The position numbers and the translations under genes are program-made. Positions 45,060 to 53,160 of a stretch of DNA of 64,000 bases are shown here, in pieces. The DNA is from Marinobacter bohaiensis (GTDB lineage Bacteria; Pseudomonadota; Gammaproteobacteria; Pseudomonadales; Oleiphilaceae). Positions within the stretch are counted from its first letter, which is position 1. The number at the start of each line of letters is the position of its first letter. The notes below the pieces were generated by a model that was given only the letters and a program-made list of their open reading frames with translations, made no database searches and was not told the origin of the DNA. The stretch spans positions 1,116,001 to 1,180,000 of the forward strand of contig NZ_QGEH01000001.1 of NCBI RefSeq assembly GCF_003258515.1, read 5' to 3'.

Positions 45060-45962
45060 TTGACCAGCTTGAAGAGTGCGGCGGGAAGTAACCCGAGAAA
45101 GAGTAGGGCAAAAGGTAACAAGCGTGATGATCGTTCTCCAGGCCATGACGGCGACAGGTCCGGTGACGCTGCCGGCTCGGGAAGCCGGGGCGGCCGACGC
45201 AGTGGCCGTTTGTTCGACTACGGCGAACTGCGACTGCTGGTCCTGACCATGCTCGCGGACCAGCCCAGCCACGGCTACGAGATCATCAAGCAGATCAAGG
45301 AGCGCTTCGGCGGCAACTACAAACCCAGCCCGGGCGTGATCTATCCCACGCTGACCTGGCTCTATGACAAGAACTACGCGGTCATCGACACCGAGGGTGG
45401 CGGCCGAAAACAGTACAGCATCACCTCGGAAGGCAAGGCGTTCCTGAAAGCGAACGAGGCGCAGGTAAAGCTCCTGATGTCACGGGTTGGACCGTCCGGC
45501 AAAGGCCGGCCGCCGGCGCAGATCGTCAACGCAATGGACCACCTCAAGTTCGCCCTGAGTCTGCGCATGAAGCGTGAACCGCTGGCGGAAAGCACCCTCG
45601 ACAAGATCGCAGGGGTCATCGATGCGGCGGCCGATGAGGTCGAGGAACTAATGAACGAGCGGCCGGTGGCCGATACCAACGTCAAAAGCGTCGCCGTTGT
45701 CGAGACGCCGAATGCGGAGCGTTTCGTGCGCCGGTTGAGCAGTCACTTCCAGCACAAGACGCCGGTCACCGCCGGCGAGAACTCGGTCCAGATCCGTATG
45801 TCCCGGGGGGCTTGTTTCCTGGAGGCCGGGGAGCATGAACTCCGTGTCACCGTCATGTCGCCCGACGTCAAGCAGATGGGGGAACTCCAGGAGATCATCG
45901 TACGTCACCTGGAAGATGCCTCCGTCCGCGAAGAGCTGAGGTTCGACTGGCAGTCGGCCTGA
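45060..45962 (+). CDS. PadR-family regulator fused to DUF2218
   Basis: A 300-residue regulator. Residues 1-50 are a basic, disordered tail; 51-135 form a PadR winged helix (LFDYGELRLLVLTMLADQPSHGYEII, PSPGVIYPTLTWLYDKNY); 135-200 are helical as in PadR dimerisation domains; 210-300 match DUF2218 (ETPNAERFVRRLSSHFQHK, HLEDASVREELRFDW). PadR proteins repress genes for phenolic-acid metabolism and release DNA on binding the phenolic compound. The start is a TTG at 45060 with GGAG upstream. It sits between the two catabolic operons and carries their operator in its own promoter, so it is the candidate regulator of all four promoters. Confidence 0.85.
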   Translation: MTSLKSAAGSNPRKSRAKGNKRDDRSPGHDGDRSGDAAGSGSRGGRRSGRLFDYGELRLLVLTMLADQPSHGYEIIKQIKERFGGNYKPSPGVIYPTLTWLYDKNYAVIDTEGGGRKQYSITSEGKAFLKANEAQVKLLMSRVGPSGKGRPPAQIVNAMDHLKFALSLRMKREPLAESTLDKIAGVIDAAADEVEELMNERPVADTNVKSVAVVETPNAERFVRRLSSHFQHKTPVTAGENSVQIRMSRGACFLEAGEHELRVTVMSPDVKQMGELQEIIVRHLEDASVREELRFDWQSA

Positions 45963-46085
45963 GCCGGCTGTCAGCCGACACCCTGGAATGATCGGCGATA
46001 TTTGGGGCCGGCGGACCATGGATGGGGTTCGTAGTCGCGCACTTGATACAACTGTTTGAACATGTTTTGAAAGAGGATGTCATAC

Positions 46086-46514
46086 ATGTCCACGCCGATT
46101 CTTTTCATCAAGCATCAATGTTCCAAGTCAGAACAGGAGATGCTGCGCGTGCTGCGGGCGATTCACGACCGTGCGGATCCCTTTCCGGGTATTGCCCCCC
46201 AGCTCGGCCATCAGGGCGTGTCGGAAACCGACATCATCGATCTGATCGAGGTCTTCCAGGCCCTGTTCCGGCAGTTTGGGCGGTTCGACATGCTGGGCCC
46301 CAAGTCTCCCTGTGTGTCGCGGGATGAGCTCGACCTGCTGGCGACGCTGAACTATTTTGCACGCTACCGCCTGCAGATGAATGGCGTTGATTACCCGGAA
46401 GAGTTCGGGCCATTCTACGACCTGCTCCAGGCCGGCGCCGCCCTGTTGGAGCGGGTCGGCGTCGCCTTTCGCCCACGTCCGATGCCGGAGACATTTGCCG
46501 GCTTCCGGCTGTAA
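46086..46514 (+). CDS. Hypothetical protein downstream of padR
   Basis: A 142-residue soluble protein that I do not recognise. It is mostly helical, begins STPILFIKHQCSKSEQEMLRVLRAIHDRADPF, and has a DIIDLIEVFQALFRQFGRF helix and a Pro-rich end. There is no signal peptide or membrane segment. ATG at 46086 has AGAGGA eight bases upstream; one at 46077 is too close to that site. It lies 123 bases after padR on the same strand and converges with the aldolase gene, so co-regulation with padR is possible. Confidence 0.6.
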   Translation: MSTPILFIKHQCSKSEQEMLRVLRAIHDRADPFPGIAPQLGHQGVSETDIIDLIEVFQALFRQFGRFDMLGPKSPCVSRDELDLLATLNYFARYRLQMNGVDYPEEFGPFYDLLQAGAALLERVGVAFRPRPMPETFAGFRL

Positions 46515-46595
46515 GGCCAAAGCCTGCTGACTGGCCTTGACCACCCGGGATCCGGCGAGGAGGGGCAGGACCAAAAACGGGCCTGCCTGTGGGAT

Positions 46596-47390
46596 TCAGG
46601 ACGTACCGGCCCGGGGCGGTACTTTCTCCTTGAAGGCGCTGGCCAGTCGCGTACTTTCCTTGACCAGCAGGCCAACGTCGCTGCCCACGGCGACAAAGGT
46701 GGCGCCCAGTTCCAGGTAACGTTCCACCAGTTTGGCATCGGCAGACAGAATGCCGGCGGCCCTGCCGTGTGACTGGATGCGTTTGAGGGCGTCCTCGACC
46801 ACGGCCTGGACCTCGGGTGCTCCCGGATTTCCCAGATAGCCCATATCGGCGGCAAGATCGGCAGGGCCGACGAAGACGCCGTCCACGCCTTCGGTGGTGG
46901 CGATGTCATCCAATGCCTCCAGGCCGGCCCGGTTTTCGATCTGCAGCAGCAGGCAGATCTCGTCGTTGGCGGTCTGCAGGTAATCCGGGATGCGGTTGAA
47001 CGCCGACGCTCGCGCGAGGGCCGCGCCGACCCCCCGAATCCCCTGTGGTGGATAGCGTACCGCACGCACCATATCCCGGGCCTGGGCAGCGGATTCGATC
47101 ATGGGCACCAGCAGTGTCTGGGCGCCGATGTCCAGGTATTGCTTGATCAGGGCCGGCTCGCCGATGGTGGCGCGAACCGCGGTATGACACGGCGAGGCCG
47201 CCAGGGCCTGGAGCTGCGCCATCATCAGGGGCACATCGTTGGGGGCGTGTTCGCCGTCGATCAAGAGCCAGTCGAAACCGGCGCCGCCGCAGATCTCGGC
47301 GGTATAGGGGCTGGCCAGGGCGACCCAGAGGCCGATCTGGGGACGCCGCTCCAGCAGCGCCTGTTTGAAAGTGTTACGCGGGGCAGGCAT
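46596..47390 (-). CDS. hpaI: 4-hydroxy-2-oxoheptanedioate aldolase-type enzyme (HpaI)
   Basis: A 264-residue class II pyruvate aldolase. [34 protein letters not shown] holds the catalytic His; LLQIEN and [25 protein letters not shown] carry the metal ligands; resemblance to E. coli HpaI runs along the whole length. HpaI yields pyruvate and succinate semialdehyde at the end of the homoprotocatechuate meta-pathway. ATG at 47390 has GAGGA five bases upstream and starts nine bases after the hydratase stop. It is the last gene of the minus-strand operon. A paralogue is at 16406-17230. Confidence 0.9.
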   Translation of the reverse strand: MPAPRNTFKQALLERRPQIGLWVALASPYTAEICGGAGFDWLLIDGEHAPNDVPLMMAQLQALAASPCHTAVRATIGEPALIKQYLDIGAQTLLVPMIESAAQARDMVRAVRYPPQGIRGVGAALARASAFNRIPDYLQTANDEICLLLQIENRAGLEALDDIATTEGVDGVFVGPADLAADMGYLGNPGAPEVQAVVEDALKRIQSHGRAAGILSADAKLVERYLELGATFVAVGSDVGLLVKESTRLASAFKEKVPPRAGTS

Positions 47391-47398
47391 GGCATTCC

Positions 47399-48202
47399 TC
47401 ACTCAAAGAAGCAGCTGACGGTGCCGTAGGGGCCGAAATCGCCGACGATGGTGTCACCGTGGCGGGCCTCGACCGGGCGGATGAAAGAACCGGACAGCAC
47501 CACCTGACCGGCCTCGATGCGGTCGCCGTAACGGGCCAGGCGGCGGGCCAGCCAGGCGATGCCGCGCGCGGGATGATTGAGCACCCCGGCCCCCAGTCCG
47601 GTTTCCTCGACGGCGGCGTTGCGCGAGACGATGGCGCCGGTCCAGCGCATGTCGATCTCGTGGGCGCGCACGGCCCGGCCGCCAAGCACGATGCCGGCAT
47701 TGGCCGCGTTGTCGGAGATGGTGTCGACGATGGTACGTGCCTGACCGGTTTCCGGGTCTTTGCGCAGAATGCGGGTGTCCAGGACCTCCAGCGATGGGGT
47801 CACGTAGTCGGTGGCGTTGATCACATCGAAGACAGTGACGTCGGGGCCGGACAGCGGGGCTTTCATGACGAAGGCCAGCTCGGCCTCAATGCGGGGCTGG
47901 ATAAAACGGTCCGGCGGGATGCGGTTGCCGTCCTCGAACAGCATGTTGTCGAACAGCACGCCCGAGTCCGGTGTGTCGATGTTAAGGGCGTATTGCATGG
48001 CCTTGGAGGTCAGGCCGATTTTCCAGCCGATCACACGGCGGCCGGCGTCGATCTTGCGGTTGACCCAGGCGGTCTGGACGGCGTAGGCGTCGTCCAGAGT
48101 CATGCCCGGATGTTGCCGCGACAGGAGGCCGGTCTGCCGACGGGTTTTCTCGGCTTCGTCCAGGTCGGCGACGGCCTGCTGGATGGCGTTTGGGTCGAGC
48201 AT
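47399..48202 (-). CDS. hpaH: 2-oxo-hept-3-ene-1,7-dioate hydratase-type enzyme (HpaH)
   Basis: A 267-residue member of the HpaH/MhpD hydratase and decarboxylase family. The metal-binding Glu pair appears in [12 protein letters not shown] (about residue 106) with a third Glu in [40 protein letters not shown] is the family's N-terminal pattern. HpaH adds water to 2-oxohept-3-enedioate before aldolase cleavage; relatives hydrate 2-oxopent-4-enoate or decarboxylate 4-oxalocrotonate. Direct coupling to hpaI (nine-base gap) supports the hydratase role. It starts three bases after the FAH stop. Confidence 0.9.
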   Translation of the reverse strand: MLDPNAIQQAVADLDEAEKTRRQTGLLSRQHPGMTLDDAYAVQTAWVNRKIDAGRRVIGWKIGLTSKAMQYALNIDTPDSGVLFDNMLFEDGNRIPPDRFIQPRIEAELAFVMKAPLSGPDVTVFDVINATDYVTPSLEVLDTRILRKDPETGQARTIVDTISDNAANAGIVLGGRAVRAHEIDMRWTGAIVSRNAAVEETGLGAGVLNHPARGIAWLARRLARYGDRIEAGQVVLSGSFIRPVEARHGDTIVGDFGPYGTVSCFFE

Positions 48203-48205
48203 GGT

Positions 48206-49075
48206 CTATCCCTCGTCTTCCACGATGTTGCGCAGCACGCCGATGCCTTCCGCCTCGACCTCAACCACATCGCCCGGCTGCAGCCAGAGCGGTGGCTCGA
48301 AACGGGCGCCGGCGCCGGTGGGGGTGCCGGTCACCAGAATGTCGCCGGGTTCCAGTGTGGTGAACGTGGATATGTAGGCGATGATCTCGCGAAAGGAGAA
48401 GAGCATCCGGCTGGTGCGGTCCTGCTGGCGAATCTCGCCATTGACGCGGGTCGTCAACTGGATATCGGCCAGTTGGGACGCGTCGGTAAAGGGCACCAGC
48501 CAGGGACCCATAGCGCCGCTGCTATCGAAGTTCTTGCCCTGGGTGACGTTGAACTTGGCGTGGCGAACCCAGTCGCGGATGGTGCCTTCGTTGCACAGCG
48601 TCAGGGCGGCGATGTGGTCCAGCGCTTTAGCCGCCGGGATGCGACGCCCCTTCTTTCCGATGACGATGGCGATCTCGCCTTCGTAGTCCAACTGCTCGCT
48701 TTCCGGCGGCCGTATCAGCGGCTGCAGGTGGCCGGTCAGGGAACCGGGAAAACGCACGAACAGGGAGGGCTTGGGCGGCGCGTCCTGATCGTCGCGGTAC
48801 TCGGCATTGCGGTTGGGATAGTTGACCCCGACGCAAAGGATTTTGCCCGGTCTGGGCAGGGGAATCTCATAGGTAACGTCTTCGGGGCTGAAGTCGGGCT
48901 CGAGGTTGGTGACCTCTTCGGCGAGTGTGGCCAGCGCGTTGTCGGCGACCACCTCGTGCAGTGTCGGCCAGCGGGACGAGTAGCGGGCCGACAGGTCGAT
49001 GATCCCGTGATCGGTGACCAGGCCGTAGAGGATACCCCGGGGCGACGATAGAGTTGCAAATCGGGCGTGTTTCAA
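48206..49075 (-). CDS. Fumarylacetoacetate hydrolase-family protein, HpaG-like (minus-strand operon)
   Basis: A 289-residue FAH-fold enzyme. Metal ligands E132 and E134 lie in LDYEGEIAIVIGKKGR, and LEPGDILVTGTPTGAG follows. In the homoprotocatechuate pathway enzymes of this fold (HpaG/HpcE) decarboxylate and isomerise the ring-cleavage acid just before the hydratase, which matches its position ahead of hpaH. Acylpyruvate hydrolysis is the alternative. The start is a TTG at 49075 with a strong AGGAGG five bases before it; no ATG is suitable. Confidence 0.87.
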   Translation of the reverse strand: MKHARFATLSSPRGILYGLVTDHGIIDLSARYSSRWPTLHEVVADNALATLAEEVTNLEPDFSPEDVTYEIPLPRPGKILCVGVNYPNRNAEYRDDQDAPPKPSLFVRFPGSLTGHLQPLIRPPESEQLDYEGEIAIVIGKKGRRIPAAKALDHIAALTLCNEGTIRDWVRHAKFNVTQGKNFDSSGAMGPWLVPFTDASQLADIQLTTRVNGEIRQQDRTSRMLFSFREIIAYISTFTTLEPGDILVTGTPTGAGARFEPPLWLQPGDVVEVEAEGIGVLRNIVEDEG

Positions 49076-49196
49076 CTGAGCCTCCTGTTGTTGTTTGGAC
49101 TCGAGTCAGTTTCAACGCGGTTCGCCCGAGAGGGCGGGCGAAAACAGGCCGCCATCGAGTATGGCGGCCGCGTTCCCGGTGTGGATGCCGGGGGAT

Positions 49197-50255
49197 TTAG
49201 TCGAGGTTGATGTTGAACATACGGGCGGCGTTTCCACCCAGGAGGTTGGCCTTGTCTTCGTCGGTGACGTTCAGGGATTCGATGGTTTCGATGCCCTGGA
49301 AGAACCAGTCCTTGCGGATCGGGTAGGAGCTGCCGTACAGAATGTTCTTGCTACCGATGACGCTGACAGCCGCTTCGAGCTGGGCCTTGCCCCACTGCGG
49401 GGCGCCGGAGGTGTCGAAGAAGATGTTGTTGCTCAGCTGATCGCGCAGGTTGCTGGTGCCGGTCTGGAAGCGGTCCACGGCATCGTTGAACTTGTGCTGG
49501 GGCGGAACCAGCATGTCGGCGAAGGCGTAGAAGGCACCGCCCAGCATGGAGTGGATGAACTTCAGGTTGGGCAGCTCGTCGAACATGCCGCTGAACAGCT
49601 CGCGGCCGACCGCGGTGGCCTGGTCCACGCAGCGACCGAACTGGCGACGCTGGTTGGTGTACGGCAGTACCGAATGGTAATCCACCGGCAGCGGCGTGTG
49701 GTGGACCACCACCGGTACGTTCAGGTCATTGAGGAACTTCAGGTAGGGACGGAAGACCGGGTCGTCCAGGTAGATCTGGCCGTAGTGGGCCACCATCTGC
49801 ACGCCCTTGAAGTCCAGTTCGTTCAGGCAGCGGTCGACTTCGCGCAGGCAGGCGTCGGTGCCCCAGGGCGGAACGACGGCGAGCGCGGTCATCTTGCCGC
49901 CACTGCGTTTGACGTATTCGGCCATACGGTCGTTGACCAGTTTGCAGGTTTCGATGTCGAGCCATTCCTGCCACACCGGCAGACGGAAGACCGCATGGTC
50001 CACGCCGGCTTTTTCCATGTCGGCCAGTTGGCTTTCCAGGGTGTACTGACCTTCGGCGTAGTTCAGGTTCACGTAGCCCTTGGGCTGTTCGATGATCAAC
50101 TGCTGCAGGTCCTTGCCTTCGATCTGTTCGACCCGGGTGTGTACGCCATATTGGCGGGGGATGCAGTCGAGAAAGGAATTCAGCAGATTCTTGTCGGAGA
50201 ACAGGTCGCCCGGCAGCCAGTGCATGTTAGCGTCGATGATTTTTCTGGAACTCAT
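49197..50255 (-). CDS. Amidohydrolase-2 (ACMSD-like) family protein with altered metal ligands
   Basis: A 352-residue TIM-barrel protein of the amidohydrolase-related family that includes ACMSD, gamma-resorcylate decarboxylase and oxalomesaconate hydratase. The usual first-strand motif (His/Glu-x-His) reads N10-M-H12, and the Asp at the end of the barrel (usually GTDYP) reads GSSYP. His residues at VVVHHTP and FIHSMLGGAF remain. Metal binding may therefore be weak or different. In the operon it would be expected to decarboxylate or hydrate an aromatic acid or ring-cleavage product. ATG at 50255 has AAGGA eight bases upstream; the frame from 50324 adds a low-complexity tail. Confidence 0.84.
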   Translation of the reverse strand: MSSRKIIDANMHWLPGDLFSDKNLLNSFLDCIPRQYGVHTRVEQIEGKDLQQLIIEQPKGYVNLNYAEGQYTLESQLADMEKAGVDHAVFRLPVWQEWLDIETCKLVNDRMAEYVKRSGGKMTALAVVPPWGTDACLREVDRCLNELDFKGVQMVAHYGQIYLDDPVFRPYLKFLNDLNVPVVVHHTPLPVDYHSVLPYTNQRRQFGRCVDQATAVGRELFSGMFDELPNLKFIHSMLGGAFYAFADMLVPPQHKFNDAVDRFQTGTSNLRDQLSNNIFFDTSGAPQWGKAQLEAAVSVIGSKNILYGSSYPIRKDWFFQGIETIESLNVTDEDKANLLGGNAARMFNINLD

Positions 50256-50390
50256 GGTTTTGGTCCTTGTTGTGGTTTCAGTCGTGTTTCTGATTGCTGT
50301 TGTGGATTCATGATTGCGCGCCATCGTGCGACGGCGAACGTTGGGCCGGACCGTTTCTTGCCGAACGTGCCCGGTCCCGGTTCGATTTCC

Positions 50391-51662
50391 TCAAGACGTG
50401 GAGAAAACCGATTTGTACTTCCCTGCCTCGCCGGCGCCCTCTTTTTTTCCGGGGATTTTCATCCCGGCCTTGGCGTGGTATTCGCTAAAGATGGAAAGCG
50501 CTTCTTCGTAGGGGAAGATCGTCTCGATATCGTCGAAGGGTTTGCCGCCACTGCGTTCCTCGACAATGCGGCGAACCACCTCCGGGCCTTCGCCACGGGA
50601 GGCCATGACCAGCCAGTTGACCTTTTCCCGGCGCTCCGCCTCGTATTGCCTGAGCGCCTCCGCCGGGTCGTCCACCGCGGCCAGTCGCTCGGCCAGCACG
50701 CGGGCGTCGACGAAGGCCTGGCAGACGCTGTTGCCGCCGCGTGGGTACATGGCGTGAGCCGCGTCGCCGAGTAGCGTGATGCGACCGAACGACCACTGGG
50801 GCAGTGGGTCGTGGTCGATCAGCGGGAACAGGTAGCATTCCCGCGCGTTGCGGATCATCTCGCCGACATCGAGGAAGTCCAGCTTGCAGTCGTCGAACAC
50901 GTGTTCGATTTCCTGGATGCCCACTTCCTGATTCCAGTCTTCCTCGCTCTGGGGCTTCTCGTCCTGCTCGACCACCCAGTTGACCAACTGATTGCCCTGG
51001 CCATCGACGTTGTCCTGGATCGGGTAGACGATCAGGGTGCCCTGGCGGATCGGATCGCCGATGTGCAGGATGCTGCCGCCGGTCTTGATCGGCGGCATGA
51101 CGGTAACGCCGCGGTAGAGGGTCAGGCCGGAGAAATGGGAGCGGTCGGATTCCGGCAGCAGTTTGCTGCGGATGACCGAGCGGATACCGTCGACACCGAT
51201 CACCACATCGGCGCGGACCTGGCCAGGCTCACCCTCGAAAGTCAGGGTGACGCCGTCTGCATCCTGATCGATGTCCTTGCAGCGCGCGCCGAGCGTGATG
51301 GCATCCTCGCCCAGACGGTCCAATACGGCCTTGTAGAGCATCATCTGCATGTGGCCGCGATGAACGAAACGCTGGTCGTGGTCGTAGCCCATATGGCGGC
51401 CGCATTCCTCGCCGAAGATCTTCTGGCCGTAACCGGTGTAGAAGACGGATTCCCGGGCTTCGACGGAGATGTCGCGGAAGTCTTCATACAGTCCCAGTTC
51501 GGTGATTTCTTTCACCGCATAGGGCTTGATATCCACGCCCACGCCGAGCGGTTTCAGCTCCGGGGCGGCTTCGTAGATGTGTGGGCGAAAGCCCTGCTGG
51601 TGGAGTCGCAGCGCGGTGGCCAGGCCACCCGGGCCCGCGCCGATGATTGCAATGTCCAGCAT
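50391..51662 (-). CDS. FAD-dependent aromatic monooxygenase (PhzS/salicylate hydroxylase-like)
   Basis: A 423-residue group A flavoprotein hydroxylase. It has the FAD-binding GxGxxG (IIGAGPGGLATALRLHQQG, residues 6-24), the DG motif (DVVIGVDGIRSVIRSKL) and the GD motif (ITLLGDAAHAMYPRGGNSVCQAFVDA), which define the class. The wording resembles PhzS and salicylate-type hydroxylases, which hydroxylate an aromatic acid, often with loss of CO2. It would add the hydroxyl that creates the diol for the dioxygenase encoded just upstream. AGAGGA is eight bases before the start. Confidence 0.88.
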   Translation of the reverse strand: MLDIAIIGAGPGGLATALRLHQQGFRPHIYEAAPELKPLGVGVDIKPYAVKEITELGLYEDFRDISVEARESVFYTGYGQKIFGEECGRHMGYDHDQRFVHRGHMQMMLYKAVLDRLGEDAITLGARCKDIDQDADGVTLTFEGEPGQVRADVVIGVDGIRSVIRSKLLPESDRSHFSGLTLYRGVTVMPPIKTGGSILHIGDPIRQGTLIVYPIQDNVDGQGNQLVNWVVEQDEKPQSEEDWNQEVGIQEIEHVFDDCKLDFLDVGEMIRNARECYLFPLIDHDPLPQWSFGRITLLGDAAHAMYPRGGNSVCQAFVDARVLAERLAAVDDPAEALRQYEAERREKVNWLVMASRGEGPEVVRRIVEERSGGKPFDDIETIFPYEEALSIFSEYHAKAGMKIPGKKEGAGEAGKYKSVFSTS

Positions 51663-51725
51663 GGTTCGTTTCCTCTTGTTGTTAGCGGTAGCTCCGTGCC
51701 GGAGCCGGTGTCGGATGATTGGTGG

Positions 51726-52739
51726 CTATTCGTTCACCAGCGCCAGGAATCGCTCCAGGGTCGGTGGGTCCACCTTGATGTTGGGCTCGCGCGGTTCGGT
51801 CCCCACGAAAGGACTCGCTTCGGCAAACCATTTCTTCTGCGCCGGGAACCCCCACTGATCGGCCCGTTTGGGGTCGGCCAGATCCCAGGCCAGTGGCGGC
51901 TCCAGGTCGATGTGCTGGTAGTGGGTGTTGAACAGCTCGACGCGGTGGCCGTCCGGGTCGCGGAAGTAGACGAACAGTGCGCCGCTGATGCCATGGCGCC
52001 CCGGGCCGCGCTCCAGACGGGTGGCATAGCCCAGGGATCCGGCCACGTCGCAGGCGCGGATCATGTCGTTGGTATCGGGGAGGGTGTAGGCGAAGTGGTG
52101 CAGGCGCGGTCCCAGCCCGTTGGTAAAGACGATGTCGTGCGGGTTGCCCTTGCGCTGCATCCAGACGCCCCACAGATTCTCGCCGCCATCCTCGCGCTTG
52201 GAAAAAGTGTACTCGCTGAGCCGGAATCCCAGCGGCTGGTAGAACTCATAAGCGCGGCGTACGTCGTGGGTCTGGATCTGGTAGTGATCGATGCGCTGGG
52301 CGCTGGCACCGCGGTAGTGGTTGTATTCCTTCATCATCCGCGGACGTCGCTCCATGGAAGACGTCAGCTCCAATGGCACACCGGTGCTGTCGGTGACGTG
52401 CAGGGTTGGGCCCTGGAAAGGCACGTCGACAAGCTGGCAGTCGATGCCGCGGCTGCCGAAGTAGTCCTGGGCGGCGTGGATGTCGTCGTCGGTCAGTACC
52501 CGCATGCCGATCCGGGCGCATTTGCCGGCGTTCGGCGACTTGTTAAGCACGAGGCTGTGGTGACCGTTCTCCTCCAGCCCTCGCAGGTAGACGCTGTTGG
52601 CGTCCTCATCGCTGACCACCAGCCCCACCAGTTCGGTATAGAAGTGTTTGCTGGCTTCCAGATCGCTCACATTGAGCACAACGTGACTGGTGCGGGTCAC
52701 GTTGAAGGGTGGGTTCAGGACGAAATCATTCAGGCTCAT
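51726..52739 (-). CDS. Extradiol ring-cleavage dioxygenase, HpaD/HPCD-like (VOC fold)
   Basis: A 337-residue type I extradiol dioxygenase with two VOC modules. Iron ligands are H152 (IDHYQIQ), H214 or H215 (LHHFAY) and E268 (HRVELFN); H201 (GNPHDI) matches the acid-base His200 of homoprotocatechuate 2,3-dioxygenase of the Brevibacterium type. The numbering is nearly identical to that enzyme (155, 214, 267, 200). It opens a catechol-type ring with O2. It is the first gene of the minus-strand operon, 90 bases after the operator pair. Homoprotocatechuate is a likely but unproven substrate. Confidence 0.88.
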   Translation of the reverse strand: MSLNDFVLNPPFNVTRTSHVVLNVSDLEASKHFYTELVGLVVSDEDANSVYLRGLEENGHHSLVLNKSPNAGKCARIGMRVLTDDDIHAAQDYFGSRGIDCQLVDVPFQGPTLHVTDSTGVPLELTSSMERRPRMMKEYNHYRGASAQRIDHYQIQTHDVRRAYEFYQPLGFRLSEYTFSKREDGGENLWGVWMQRKGNPHDIVFTNGLGPRLHHFAYTLPDTNDMIRACDVAGSLGYATRLERGPGRHGISGALFVYFRDPDGHRVELFNTHYQHIDLEPPLAWDLADPKRADQWGFPAQKKWFAEASPFVGTEPREPNIKVDPPTLERFLALVNE

Positions 52740-53160
52740 TGTTGTTCTCCCTGTCGTTCGACGCGGCTCCGGACGGGCCGGCCTTTCACACTTTGGTGCG
52801 TCTTTCGATTGCGAGTGATTTGAATATTTCGATATATCTTAGAAAAAGATATATCTTAATTTTCCGATCAACGATTAGACAAAAGTCGTAGTTGAGGTGT
52901 TTGGTTTGGAGAAAAGGTGGGAGCTTTGCACCGAGCTGGTGCGCTTGGGCGTCGGTCGTGCGTCGGTCAGTTAGCCGAGGTGGGCGTTACTGTGATGAGC
53001 CCCGGGTAGAAGGCGTGCCGTTGCGAGGTGGCAGGCGCTGGTGAGGTCTGCGCCGCACCGGGCACGGATACTGCTCGTGTTGGGATGTTTCACACGTTGA
53101 GCGGAGGTTGCTGCCCATGCTACTCGTTGGCCGGCGGTGTCTCCGCATTGGGGAAAGAGC
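52740..53160. other. Divergent intergenic region between the dioxygenase operon and the dehydrogenase gene
   Basis: About 420 bases with no supported gene. The left part carries the minus-strand promoter and operators (52830-52887). The right part leads to the dehydrogenase start at 53161, preceded by GGGGAAAGAG. I see no further conserved element. Confidence 0.55.
52830..52887 (-). promoter_or_regulatory. Shared promoter/operator architecture upstream of the minus-strand catabolic operon
   Basis: On the minus strand: GACTTTTGTCTAAT (52887-52874), a 17-base gap, AGATATATCT (52856-52847), a 7-base gap, AGATATATCG (52839-52830). This is the same order and spacing as at 37167-37224, and the element with its flank (TACGACTTTTGTCTAAT) is identical over 17 bases. 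Expected role: promoter repressed by PadR and released by an aromatic inducer. Confidence 0.8.

Noticed and set aside
45060-52739. Classical homoprotocatechuate (hpa) operon as a full assignment
   Set aside because: Dioxygenase, HpaH and HpaI fit, but HpaE, HpaF and HpaBC are missing and two unrelated enzymes are present, so only the family roles are claimed.
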